A DNA stretch of 64,000 nucleotides from Geodermatophilus poikilotrophus (GTDB lineage Bacteria; Actinomycetota; Actinomycetes; Mycobacteriales; Geodermatophilaceae): positions 880,376 to 944,375 of the forward strand of contig NZ_FOIE01000001.1 in the NCBI RefSeq assembly GCF_900111455.1, written 5' to 3'. Below the pieces are notes generated by a model. That model saw nothing but the letters and a program-made list of their open reading frames with translations, was not told the DNA's origin and did no database searches. This document shows positions 17,301 to 25,549 of the stretch, one piece after another. The stretch's first letter is position 1; every line of letters starts with the position of its first letter. A program made the position numbers and the translations under genes.

Positions 17301-17663
17301 TCACTGGTTGACTGGAGGCGGCTTGGGAAGCTCCCAGACGCGCTTGAAGTCGTCGGCCACCAGCGGCCAGACCAGCCGGAGGCCGTCCCCGACCGAGTCG
17401 ACCCCGTCGGCCAGGGGTGGGAAGACGACGAACTCGTGGGGGATTACGCGGCCGGCCCGGTCCCGCCGCCCCAGGGGGTCGGGGAACCGCAGAGCCACCA
17501 GCTCGGGGAGCGCACCCGTGCCGGGGACGCGTGCCCGCACCTCGGACCGCTCCTCAAGACCTGAGAATGCGGTGTCGTAGACCGGCAGCGGGTCCTCGAA
17601 GCCCCCTCGACGGAGGAACCGGAATCCCCAGGTCCGCCCGCGCGTGGCCCAGATGAGGCTCAC
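17301..17663 (-). CDS. Small partner protein of the GTPase (function unknown)
   Basis: 120-residue protein, not recognised. It begins VSLIWATRGRTWGFRFL, is rich in aromatic and hydrophobic residues with no membrane segment, and ends in VADDFKRVWELPKPPP. The GTG start overlaps the stop of the GTPase gene (17660-17663), so the two are translationally coupled and presumably work together. Such tight pairing with a GTPase suggests an adaptor, effector or modulator. Found only inside the accessory segment between severed gene copies. Confidence 0.6.
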   Translation of the reverse strand: MSLIWATRGRTWGFRFLRRGGFEDPLPVYDTAFSGLEERSEVRARVPGTGALPELVALRFPDPLGRRDRAGRVIPHEFVVFPPLADGVDSVGDGLRLVWPLVADDFKRVWELPKPPPVNQ

Positions 17664-18808
17664 CGTGGGCTCTTGAGGAAGATGTGCTCCGCCTCGCCCC
17701 TCTCCAGGTCCAGCTGGAAGCCGGTCAGGGTTGCCCGGAGGTAGTCGTGCTCGGCCAACGCCTCGGCGTTGACCTCCCTCAGCTTGTCCCCCGCTAGCCT
17801 CGCCACCTCCTCGAGGCCGGGGCCGACGAACTTCGACAGCCGGCCGAGCGGGCCGGGCAGCTTGCCCAGACGTTTGGTCAATACGTTGGCTAGAGGTGCG
17901 ACGCCGCGGAGCAGAGTCTCCGCCACCTTCCCGGGCAGCAGCTTCGCCCGGGCCCACCGGATGTGGCGCTCGAACGGGAGCATCGCGGCCAGGGGGAGGA
18001 TCATCTCCAGGCCGACGCGCTCGGTCACCCGGATCGCGCCTACCTCGAACTTCGCCGACGAGAGCAGGAGGAAGTCCTCGCCCACGGACAGGGCGTCGCC
18101 TGCCTCGACCAGGCCGGCGATCACCGTGCGCAACTCGTTGAGGTCCTCGCCCGCCTTGTCCACGAGGAGGTCCCGGAAGGCGAATACGTCGAGATCCGGC
18201 AGCAGGTCGGACTTCGACAGCGCCATGATCCAGATGCGCGGGAACTCGACGAGCGGCTTTCCATCCGGCAGCAGGTCGTCCCGGAGCTTCAGCAGTCCGT
18301 TGCGGACGTTGGCCAGCAGCGACTTCAGGTACCGCTCCTCCTCGCCGGCGTTGTCCACCAACCGCTGGCCGTCTACTAGCAGCAGGGCGACATCGGAACG
18401 CAGCAGGGACCGGAACGTGTCGACCCGGCGTTCGGCCTCCTCCGGCCCGCTCACATCCTGCTCGAACCACTCCCCCGGGTAGTCGTGCCAGACCAGGCGC
18501 AGGGCGTCGATTGGCCGGCCCTTCGCCGCCTTGGCGTCGGACCCCGGCTTCAACTTGAGTGAGAAGGCGTAGGACGTCGCGGAGAAGCGATTGAGCTCTG
18601 GCAGCCGCGCTGAGTTCTTCATGCCGAGGTAGTTCCGGTGCAGGCGGGTGCCTTGGCCGAAGTCGTCCGCCACGACGTCGAAGAGCGCCTTCTTCCGGTA
18701 CTGCGGCTCCTGTGTGGCTCCGTAGAACGACGACAGCAGCACGGTCTTGCCGCTGCCGCTCTCACCGAACACCGCGATGTGCTGCTCCAGCGCAGCGCTC
18801 AGTTGCAT
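17660..18808 (-). CDS. P-loop GTPase-like protein (TRAFAC clade, YcjX/double-GTPase-like)
   Basis: 382-residue nucleotide-binding protein. Walker A FGESGSGKTVLLSSFYG lies at about 14-30; LVWHDYPGEWF (about 110) resembles the DYPGEW switch segment known from the YcjX (DUF463) family; VALLLVDGQRL follows; ALSKSDLL (about 190) fits the NKxD guanine-specificity position. The C-terminal half is helical without membrane spans. GTPases of this clade also occur in proposed bacterial conflict systems. ATG start: no ribosome binding site, but TACGCT a few bases upstream suggests a leaderless mRNA. It forms a two-gene cassette with the 120-residue partner and lies in an insertion hot spot. A role in defence or regulation is inference. 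Confidence 0.75.
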   Translation of the reverse strand: MQLSAALEQHIAVFGESGSGKTVLLSSFYGATQEPQYRKKALFDVVADDFGQGTRLHRNYLGMKNSARLPELNRFSATSYAFSLKLKPGSDAKAAKGRPIDALRLVWHDYPGEWFEQDVSGPEEAERRVDTFRSLLRSDVALLLVDGQRLVDNAGEEERYLKSLLANVRNGLLKLRDDLLPDGKPLVEFPRIWIMALSKSDLLPDLDVFAFRDLLVDKAGEDLNELRTVIAGLVEAGDALSVGEDFLLLSSAKFEVGAIRVTERVGLEMILPLAAMLPFERHIRWARAKLLPGKVAETLLRGVAPLANVLTKRLGKLPGPLGRLSKFVGPGLEEVARLAGDKLREVNAEALAEHDYLRATLTGFQLDLERGEAEHIFLKSPR

Positions 18809-18872
18809 GCGCGGAGCGTAGGAGCCGCTGCTGCCTTGTTCCTGACGGACACGGCCGCGGCGGACCAGGTCA

Positions 18873-18884
18873 TAGCCTGGCCCC
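18873..18884 (+). promoter_or_regulatory. Leaderless promoter of the intact quinone oxidoreductase gene
   Basis: TAGCCT (18873-18878) six bases before the ATG; the same element stands before severed copy A (12903-12908) but not before copy B. Confidence 0.55.
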
Positions 18885-19856
18885 ATGCGCGCCGTGCAGA
18901 TCACCGAATTCGGTGGACCCGAGGTCCTGAACGTCGTCGACCTCCCCGACCCCGTCCCCGGCGACGGACAGCAGCTGTACGAGGTGAGCGCTGCAGGCGT
19001 CAATTTCGCTGATACTCACCAGATCGAGAACAGCTACCTCGCGGCCCAACAGCTGCCGCTGGTGCCGGGTGCGGAGTTCGTGGGGATGACGAACGGTGGT
19101 GGCCCGCGGGTGGTCGGCCTGCTCGACGGCGGCGGTTACGCGGAGAAGGTCCTCGCCCACCCGCGGCTGACCTGGCAGGTCCCCGACGGCGTCACCGACG
19201 AGCATGCGCTTGCCGTCGTCCTGCAGGGCAGCACCGCCTACCACCTGCTGCGCACCAGCGCGCACCTCGCCGCCGGGGAGACCGTCGTCGTCATCGCGGG
19301 CGCCGGTGGCGTCGGGTCGCTGGCCGTGCAGCTGGCCCGCCGCTGGGGCGCGGGACGAGTGATCGCGACGGCGTCCAGCCCGGAGAAGCGGGCACTGACC
19401 GAGGAGCTCGGCGCCGACGCCTCGGTCGACCCGGCCCTGGCCGACGACGACCCGAAGGCCTTCACCGCCGCGCTGCGCGAGGCCAACGGCGGCCGGCCGG
19501 TCGACGTCGTCCTGGAGATGACCGGCGGCAACGTCTTCGCCGGGTCGCTGTCCGCGCTGGCCCCGTTCGGCCGGGTCGTCACCTACGGCATGGCCGCCCG
19601 CCAGGAGACCGCCGCCGTTCCGCCGGGGGTGCTGCTGCAGAAGAGCCGCGCGGTCATCGGCTTCTGGCTCGCGCACTGCATGGCCCGGCCGGCGATGCTC
19701 GACGACGCGATGACCGAGCTGCTGCCGCTGGTGGCCGACGGCGCACTGCGGCCGGTCATCGGCGGGCGCTACCCGCTGACCGCCGTCCGGGAGGCGCACC
19801 AGGACCTGCTCGCCCGGCGCACCACCGGCAAGCTCGTCCTCGACCCCGCTCGGTGA
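18885..19856 (+). CDS. NADPH:quinone oxidoreductase, zinc-independent MDR (intact copy)
   Basis: Quinone oxidoreductase of the Qor/zeta-crystallin type (323 residues), reducing quinones or enones with NADPH. Seen: RAVQITEFGGPEVLNVV, VNFADTHQIENSY, LPLVPGAEFVG, VVVIAGAGGVGSLAVQLARRWG (about 127) and the C-terminal HQDLLARRTTGKLVLDP. It lacks the zinc ligands of alcohol dehydrogenases. The first 46 codons use more A/T third positions than the rest of the gene, suggesting that this 5' end was replaced, while the native 5' end remains as copy A at 12916. Confidence 0.9.
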   Translation: MRAVQITEFGGPEVLNVVDLPDPVPGDGQQLYEVSAAGVNFADTHQIENSYLAAQQLPLVPGAEFVGMTNGGGPRVVGLLDGGGYAEKVLAHPRLTWQVPDGVTDEHALAVVLQGSTAYHLLRTSAHLAAGETVVVIAGAGGVGSLAVQLARRWGAGRVIATASSPEKRALTEELGADASVDPALADDDPKAFTAALREANGGRPVDVVLEMTGGNVFAGSLSALAPFGRVVTYGMAARQETAAVPPGVLLQKSRAVIGFWLAHCMARPAMLDDAMTELLPLVADGALRPVIGGRYPLTAVREAHQDLLARRTTGKLVLDPAR

Positions 19857-20036
19857 CCACCGGGGCGGGCCGCCCTCCACACGGCCGGGAGCCCGACCCG
19901 GACGGGTGACGAGGGGATGACCTGACGTAGCGATCTCCCTACTGTCAGACATGACCGCAGCTGAGGGGCCAGCGTCGCCCTCCCGCCCTGCGGGTGTCTG
20001 TCGGCCGCGGCCTCGTGCCGCACCCAGGGAGAACTC

Positions 20037-20675
20037 GTGATCACACCCATGTCCCGGCAGCTCCGGGCAGGGGCGGTACTGCTCGTGCTCACCAGCGTGG
20101 CCCTCTCGGGCTGCACGCTGCCCGACGTCAGCATGAGCCCCGACCTCGGCGCCGCGCCGGCGTCGACCACCGCACCCCCTCGCACCCCGGAGCCGGCGGC
20201 CCCGGCCACCGTTGCCGTCGCGGACCCCGGCCCGGCGCGGCCGGTCGGCGACCTCGACACCGGCTCCACCACCCGCACCGTGCCGGCCGGCGACCGCGCC
20301 CTGGTCGTCGACTGGTGGACCCCCGAGCCGGCCCGGCAGTGGCGGGCCGCCGACACCAAGGGTCTGCAGCTGTCCGCCCACCTCGAAGGCGGTGACCCCG
20401 ACCTCGAGGTGCTGGTCACCCGCTTCGTGGCCACCGCCGACGACGGCACCACGCGCAGCACCGTGGCCGAGGACCGAGGTGAGTTCGCGCTCCAGCCGCC
20501 CTACAGCTACGGCACCGCCCTCGTCCTCACCCCCTCGGCGGCCGACGCCGGGCAGGTGGACCTCTCCGTGCAGTTCGACCTGCTCGTCGAGACCGAACCC
20601 GGGTCCCGGCGCTACTTCCGCCAGACCGTCCTCGACAGCATCGTGCTGCCCTTCCTCCAGGAGGAGACCCAGTGA
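20037..20675 (+). CDS. Putative lipoprotein
   Basis: 212-residue secreted protein. N-terminal signal with basic start, hydrophobic AGAVLLVLTSVAL and lipobox LSGC (Cys near residue 23), so probably lipid-anchored outside the membrane. A Pro/Ala/Thr-rich linker (about 35-65) precedes a beta-rich domain containing ALVVDWWTPEPARQW. I do not recognise the family. The stop overlaps the glycosyltransferase start by four bases (GTGA at 20672), so it is probably an accessory subunit of polysaccharide synthesis or export. Confidence 0.78.
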   Translation: MITPMSRQLRAGAVLLVLTSVALSGCTLPDVSMSPDLGAAPASTTAPPRTPEPAAPATVAVADPGPARPVGDLDTGSTTRTVPAGDRALVVDWWTPEPARQWRAADTKGLQLSAHLEGGDPDLEVLVTRFVATADDGTTRSTVAEDRGEFALQPPYSYGTALVLTPSAADAGQVDLSVQFDLLVETEPGSRRYFRQTVLDSIVLPFLQEETQ

Positions 20676-22153
20676 CCCAGCTCGTCCTGCACGGCATGCG
20701 GCGGGCGACCGACCGCGTCCAGCTGCTCGCCCGGGGAACCGGCCAGGTCCCCGACATCAGCTCGCTCGTCCCCGCCGAGTTCGGGGGCCCAGCGACGCCC
20801 GAGGAGCAGCGGCACGCCACGATCAGCTGCATCATCCCGGCCTACAACGAGCAGTCGACGATCAGCGAGGTCCTCACCTCGCTGCTCGGTCAGACGCGGC
20901 TGCCGGACGCCATCCACGTCATCATCAACAACACCGACGACGACACCCCGGAGATCGCCCGCAGGTTCGAGGGCGAGCACCAGCGGGTGGTCAAGGGCGA
21001 GCTGTTCACCACCGTCGTGCACGTCCACGACATCGGCGAGAACCCCGACAAGAAGGTCGGGGCGCTCAACTTCGGCTACTACGTCAGCCGCGGCTACGAC
21101 TACATCCTCGGCGTGGACGGCGACACCACCCTCGACCGGCGCTGCCTCGAGTGGCTGGAGAAGGAGATGGTCACCGACCCGCGGATCGGCGGGCTGTCGG
21201 CCATCTACACCTTCGACAAGTCGAGGGTGAAGGGCGCCATGGCGACGTTCCTCGTCGCCGGCCAGCGGGCCCAGTTCGCCGGGTTCAACATGGACAACCT
21301 GGTCCGCGGCCGGAACATGGCCGTCCTCGGCGGGCAGTGCAGCCTGTTCAGCGTCCGCGCGCTGGAGACCGTCATGTACCGCAACCACCAGTCCGCGCCG
21401 TGGGTGCGGGACTCGGAGGTCGAGGACTCCAAGCTGTCCCTGCAGATCAAGGACGCCGGCTTCAGCACCAAGATCAGCGCCCGGGCACGGGCCTTCGTCG
21501 GCCCCATGGAGACCCTGCGCGCACTGCACGGCCAGCAGGTGAAGTGGAACTTCGGCGGCATCGACCTGCTCTGGCCCGGCCAGCGCGGGGACAACAAGGG
21601 CCAGCCGCTGCACCCGAACCTGCGGCTGCGCTGGTACGAGAACGTCTCGATGCTGTTCAACATCAGCACCCGCATGGCGTTCCTGCTGCTGCTGGCCGCG
21701 GCGCTGTCGATCGACGCGTTCGTGTTCAACCCGGTGTGGCTCATCCCGCCGGTGGTGGCCACGCTGCTCAACCTGCGGATCGTCGCGTCGATGCACGACA
21801 AGAGCGCCTCGGACATCTTCTACGCGCTGCTGCTGGCCCCGGCGGAGCTGTACATGTGGATCCGGATGGGCCACTTCGTCACCGCGTGGGTGCAGTTCTT
21901 CGCCCGGGTGGAGAAGGACAACTGGGCGGCGCAGGCGGACGCGGAGCGGGGCCGCGGCTCGGCCTACGTCATGCCGGCCGTGTGTGCCGCGGCCACCTTC
22001 GTGGTGCTCATCTTCGCCTGGAGCCAGCAGAGCGTCGGCATCCAGTCGGCGATCCTGTCCATCGGCTGGCCGGTGCTCTACCTGGTCACCGTGCTGCAGA
22101 CGCTGTTCATGGTGAAGAAGCTGGTGCGCCGCCAGCGCGGCTTCACGGTGTGA
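20672..22153 (+). CDS. Membrane glycosyltransferase family 2 (processive, PgaC/cellulose synthase-like)
   Basis: 493-residue inverting GT2. Cytosolic catalytic domain: ISCIIPAYNEQSTISEVLTS (about 51), ILGVDGDTTLD (DxD, about 148), EVEDSKLSLQIKDAG (catalytic acidic motif) and QQVKWNFGG, equivalent to the QxxRW acceptor motif of processive enzymes. Hydrophobic segments follow at about 340-385 and at 428-480, giving about four membrane spans. Likely polymerises an exopolysaccharide. The coupled upstream lipoprotein is its only obvious partner; no deacetylase or export porin is nearby. Confidence 0.88.
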   Translation: MTQLVLHGMRRATDRVQLLARGTGQVPDISSLVPAEFGGPATPEEQRHATISCIIPAYNEQSTISEVLTSLLGQTRLPDAIHVIINNTDDDTPEIARRFEGEHQRVVKGELFTTVVHVHDIGENPDKKVGALNFGYYVSRGYDYILGVDGDTTLDRRCLEWLEKEMVTDPRIGGLSAIYTFDKSRVKGAMATFLVAGQRAQFAGFNMDNLVRGRNMAVLGGQCSLFSVRALETVMYRNHQSAPWVRDSEVEDSKLSLQIKDAGFSTKISARARAFVGPMETLRALHGQQVKWNFGGIDLLWPGQRGDNKGQPLHPNLRLRWYENVSMLFNISTRMAFLLLLAAALSIDAFVFNPVWLIPPVVATLLNLRIVASMHDKSASDIFYALLLAPAELYMWIRMGHFVTAWVQFFARVEKDNWAAQADAERGRGSAYVMPAVCAAATFVVLIFAWSQQSVGIQSAILSIGWPVLYLVTVLQTLFMVKKLVRRQRGFTV

Positions 22154-22156
22154 GTG

Positions 22157-22212
22157 GGAGGACCCCCTGCCCCCCGCCCCCCGCGGGCTCGGGCCGGGGC
22201 CCTGCAGGGGGG
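22157..22212 (+). repeat. Stop-adjacent palindromic repeat, copy 1
   Basis: Starts 4 bases after the glycosyltransferase stop. Shares the pattern GGAGGACCCCCTGCCCCCCG, a GGGCTCGGGC centre and a closing CCCTGCAGGGG with five other copies in the window. Confidence 0.6.
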
Positions 22213-22213
22213 C

Positions 22214-23170
22214 TCAGAGCAGGCGGTTGGTCCAGAGCAGGCTGAGGACGACGCCGATCAGCGCGAACAGCACGCCGCCGCGGACGAACCAGTAGCTGAC
22301 GTCGCGCGGCTCGGTCGTGTAGCCGATCTGGCTGCCGAGGTCCTGGTAGACCTGCTCGAGCTCGGCGGCGCTGGCGGCCTCGCTGTAGCTGCCGCCGGTC
22401 TGGTCGGCGATCTCCTCCAGCGTGGCGCGGTCCACCGGCACCGGCACCCGCTCGCCGTCGAGGTCCAGGGTGCCGTAGTCGGTGCCGAAGGCGATCGTGG
22501 AGACCGGGATGCCGGCGTCGAGCGCGGCGGAGACGGCCTGGGTGTCGGGGCGGCCGACGGTGTTGTAGCCGTCGGACAGCAGCACGATCCGCGCCGGCGG
22601 CACCTCCTCGCCGTCGGTGTCCAGCGACGACTGGAAGTTCTCGATCGCGGTCAGCGAGGTGAACACCGCCTCGCCGATCGCGGTGGACTCGGCCAGCTCC
22701 AGGTTGTCGATCGCGGTGCTCACCTGCCCGCGGTCGGTCGTCGGGGTGACCACGGTGGTGGCGGTGCCGGCGAAGGACACCAGCCCGAGGTTGATCCGGT
22801 CCGGCAGCACGTCGACGAACTCCTTGGCCGCCACCTGCATCGCCTCGAACCGGCTGGGCTCGATGTCGGTCGCCTGCATCGACAGCGACACGTCGACGGC
22901 CATGACCACCGTGGCGCGCTCCCGGGGCACCCGCACCTCGGTGCTGGGCACCGCCAGGGACACGACCAGCGCGGCCAGCGCGAGCGCGACCAGCCCGAAG
23001 GCCAGGTGCCGCCGCCAGCCGGGCCGCTTGGGCACCAGCGTGCCCAGCAGCGCGACGTTGGTGAACCGGGCGGCGTAGGCCTTGCGGCGCAGCTGCAGCA
23101 CCACGTACAGCGCCACCAGCGCGACGACGGCCAGCAGACCGAGCAGCCACCAGGGGGCCTGGAAGGTCAT
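22214..23170 (-). CDS. BatA-like VWA-domain membrane protein
   Basis: 318 residues. Two N-terminal membrane helices (about 8-28 and 54-75), a von Willebrand factor A domain with the MIDAS motif AVDVSLSMQATD at about 91, then a C-terminal helix (VRGGVLFALIGVVLSLLW). MoxR AAA ATPases work with VWA and DUF58 proteins as a chaperone-like system, and all three genes are here in order. ATG start with GGAGGAG upstream. Preceded by a duplicated gene junction (see 23167-23229). Confidence 0.9.
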   Translation of the reverse strand: MTFQAPWWLLGLLAVVALVALYVVLQLRRKAYAARFTNVALLGTLVPKRPGWRRHLAFGLVALALAALVVSLAVPSTEVRVPRERATVVMAVDVSLSMQATDIEPSRFEAMQVAAKEFVDVLPDRINLGLVSFAGTATTVVTPTTDRGQVSTAIDNLELAESTAIGEAVFTSLTAIENFQSSLDTDGEEVPPARIVLLSDGYNTVGRPDTQAVSAALDAGIPVSTIAFGTDYGTLDLDGERVPVPVDRATLEEIADQTGGSYSEAASAAELEQVYQDLGSQIGYTTEPRDVSYWFVRGGVLFALIGVVLSLLWTNRLL

Positions 23171-23229
23171 CGGGAGGCTCCTCCGCTGCGGGCACGCCGG
23201 CGGTCGCGCGGTGTCATCGGGAAGGTCAT
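23167..23229 (-). CDS. 20-codon mini-ORF from a duplicated gene junction
   Basis: Reads MTFPMTPRDRRRARSGGASR. Its start overlaps the DUF58 stop (ATGA) and its stop overlaps the BatA start (ATGA). Its C-terminus RDRRRARSGGASR mirrors the DUF58 C-terminus ADRRRAGSGGASR, and its MTF start mirrors BatA. It is a by-product of a roughly 58-base tandem duplication; it could be translated by coupling, but a function is doubtful. Confidence 0.4.
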   Translation of the reverse strand: MTFPMTPRDRRRARSGGASR

Positions 23230-24254
23230 CGGGACGCGCCTCCGGAGCCCGCCCGTCGCCGGTCCGCGACGAACCTGACGACGTCCATCAGCCAGTCGCG
23301 GTCCGTGCGCAGCTGCAGGTGCCCGGCGCCGGCGCGGCGCAGGGCGGCGGCGATGGCCCGCCGCTGGGCCGCGGCCCCCTCCGCGAAGCGGGTCCGGAAG
23401 GCGGCGTCGCCGGTGGGCACCTCGAGGGTCTGACCGCTCTCCGGGTCGACGACGGTGAGCAGGCCGACGTCGGGCAGCTCCAACTCCCGCGGGTCGACGA
23501 CCTCGATGGCCAGCAGCTCGTGCCGGCCCCGCAGGCCCCGCAGCGGGCGCTCCCAGTCGGGGACCGCCGACGCGTCGGAACCCAGGAAGTCCGACACGAC
23601 GACGACGAGGCCGCGGCGGCGCGGCGGCCGGCGCAGCGACTCCAGCGCGGCGGCGAGGTCGCCGCGGCGTCCACCCTCGGCCCGCGGGGTCGCGACGACG
23701 GCGCGCAGCAGCCGGTCGGCGGCCAGCCGGCCGGCCGTGGCCGGGTAGCGGTCGACCCGCTCGCCGGTGGTGACGACGGCGCCGAGCCGGTTGCCGCCGT
23801 GCACCGTGAGGTGGCTGACCGCGGCCAGCCCGGCGATCGCCAGGTCGCGCTTGGTGCAGGCGGCGGTGCCGAAGTCCAGGCTGGCGGAGAGGTCGACCAC
23901 CGCCCAGGTCTCCAGCTCGCGGTCGGCGATCGTCTCGCGGACGTGCGGCACCTGGGTGCGCGCGGTCACCGGCCAGTCCATCCGCCGGACGTCGTCACCG
24001 GGGTGGTAGCTCCGCGAGTCGCCGGCCTCGGTGCCCGAGCCCGGGACCAGCCCAAGGTGGTCGCCCTGCAGCAGACCGTCGAGCCGGCGCCGCACGGTGA
24101 GCTCCAGCCGCTGCAGCAGGACGTCGGCCGGCCCCTCGCCGAAGCGCGGGGGTGCGCTGTCGCCGGCGCCCGGGTCGATGCCGGAGCCGGGGGTGGGTGC
24201 TGGACCGGCCTGTTCCGGGGCCGCGGCGCCGCCGGACCGGCGACGCAGCCTCAC
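23226..24254 (-). CDS. DUF58-domain protein
   Basis: 342 residues. The DUF58 signature SRSYHPGDDVRRMDWPVTAR is at about 80-100, followed by a VWA-like fold with VVDLSASLDFG. Members are encoded beside MoxR ATPases and are thought to act with them in assembly or maturation of other complexes. GTG start overlaps the MoxR stop by four bases, giving translational coupling. A Pro/Gly/Ala-rich N-terminal tail of about 30 residues precedes the domain. Confidence 0.9.
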   Translation of the reverse strand: MRLRRRSGGAAAPEQAGPAPTPGSGIDPGAGDSAPPRFGEGPADVLLQRLELTVRRRLDGLLQGDHLGLVPGSGTEAGDSRSYHPGDDVRRMDWPVTARTQVPHVRETIADRELETWAVVDLSASLDFGTAACTKRDLAIAGLAAVSHLTVHGGNRLGAVVTTGERVDRYPATAGRLAADRLLRAVVATPRAEGGRRGDLAAALESLRRPPRRRGLVVVVSDFLGSDASAVPDWERPLRGLRGRHELLAIEVVDPRELELPDVGLLTVVDPESGQTLEVPTGDAAFRTRFAEGAAAQRRAIAAALRRAGAGHLQLRTDRDWLMDVVRFVADRRRAGSGGASR

Positions 24255-25549
24255 GCCGGCGAGGACCCGCGGTCGACGCCGTTGGCGGACACGTCCGGGC
24301 GACCCTGCGGCGCCGGGCCCGGCTCACCCGGACCGCCGAACGGTCCGCCGGCCGGCACGGGACCGGGCTGGCCGGGCTGACCCGGAGCGGGCATCCCGGG
24401 GACGCCGAAGGGCTGGCCGGGCGGGCCGTACTGCGGGCCGGGCGGGCCGAACTGCGGCGCGCCGAACGGCGGCGCGGTCGGCACCGACGGCCCGCCGGGG
24501 CTGCCCGGGCCGAAGCCGCCCGAGCGCTGGCGCGGGGCCACCTGCGGCAGCGGCACGGTCTGCAGGATGCGCTTGACCACGTGGTCGGCGGGCACGCCGT
24601 CGGCCAGCGCGTCGTAGGAGAGCACCAGCCGGTGGCGCAGCACGTCGGCGGTGACGTCGAGGACGTCCTGCGGCAGCACGTAGTCGCGGCCGCGGACCAG
24701 CGCCAGCGCCCGGCTGGCCGCGATCAGGCCCAGCGAGGCGCGCGGGCTGGCGCCGTAGGACACCCACGAGGCGACGTCGTCCATGCCGTGCTCGCGCGGC
24801 GCGCGGGTCGCGACCACGAGCCGGACGACGTAGTCGACCAGCGCGTGGTGCACGAACACCTGGGAGGTGGTGCGCTGCATGCGGATCAGGTCGTCGGGCC
24901 CGAGGACGGTCTCGGCCACCGGCGGCGTCGAGCCCATCCGGTAGATGATCTCCCGCTCCTCCTCCGGGCTCGGGTAGTCCACGAGCACCTTCATGAGGAA
25001 GCGGTCGCGCTGGGCCTCGGGCAGCGGGTAGACGCCCTCGGACTCGATCGGGTTCTGCGTGGCCAGCACGAGGAACGGGTCCGGCAGCGGGTGGGTGACG
25101 CCGCCGATGGACACCTGGCGCTCGGCCATGACCTCCAGCAGCGCCGACTGCACCTTCGCCGGTGCCCGGTTGATCTCGTCGGTCAGCACGAAGTTGGCGA
25201 ACACCGGGCCGAGCTCGGTGTCGAAGGCGTCCTGCCCGGCCTTGTAGATCCGGGTGCCGATGATGTCGGCCGGCACCAGGTCGGGGGTGAACTGGAGGCG
25301 GGCGAAGCGGCCGCCGACGACGGTGGCCAGCGTCTCGACGGCGAGGGTCTTGGCGACGCCGGGGACGCCCTCGAGCAGCACGTGCCCGCGCGCCAGCAGC
25401 GAGACGAGCATCCGCTCGACCAGCCGGTCCTGGCCGACGATCACCCGCTTGATCTCGAACAGCACCCGCTCCAGGTGGGCGGCGTCGACCGACGGCGGGA
25501 CCGGCTGCCCGCCGGACTGCTCGAGCGGGGTGCTGGCGGCGCTGCTCAC
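24251..25549 (-). CDS. MoxR-family AAA+ ATPase
   Basis: 432 residues. Walker A LLEGVPGVAKTLAVE (about 58), Walker B LTDEINRAPAKVQSALLEVM (about 122), ATQNPIESEGVYPLPEAQRDRF with sensor 1 and arginine finger, and the lid domain with SYGASPRASL. About 85 extra C-terminal residues are a Pro/Gly/Phe/Gln-rich low-complexity tail (about 345-430), unusual for the family and probably disordered. First gene of the MoxR-DUF58-VWA operon; GTG start with GGGAG upstream. Confidence 0.93.
   Translation of the reverse strand: MSSAASTPLEQSGGQPVPPSVDAAHLERVLFEIKRVIVGQDRLVERMLVSLLARGHVLLEGVPGVAKTLAVETLATVVGGRFARLQFTPDLVPADIIGTRIYKAGQDAFDTELGPVFANFVLTDEINRAPAKVQSALLEVMAERQVSIGGVTHPLPDPFLVLATQNPIESEGVYPLPEAQRDRFLMKVLVDYPSPEEEREIIYRMGSTPPVAETVLGPDDLIRMQRTTSQVFVHHALVDYVVRLVVATRAPREHGMDDVASWVSYGASPRASLGLIAASRALALVRGRDYVLPQDVLDVTADVLRHRLVLSYDALADGVPADHVVKRILQTVPLPQVAPRQRSGGFGPGSPGGPSVPTAPPFGAPQFGPPGPQYGPPGQPFGVPGMPAPGQPGQPGPVPAGGPFGGPGEPGPAPQGRPDVSANGVDRGSSPA

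Larger units (their letters stand above)
13072..19020. mobile_element. Candidate composite insertion in a quinone oxidoreductase gene (two tandem cargo modules)
   Basis: Bounded on the left by copy A of a quinone oxidoreductase 5' end and on the right by the point near codon 46 of the intact gene. A third 5' end (copy B, 16960) divides it into module 1 (Rossmann reductase, flavin monooxygenase pair, MerR) and module 2 (GTPase pair). Copies A and B share the same junction sequence, roughly CTGT-GG-CAACTGA, right after the ADTHH codons, as expected if each module starts with a related left end. Codon use inside is less GC-biased than in the flanks. No integrase, transposase or exact att repeat was found, so the mechanism is open. 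Confidence 0.4.
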
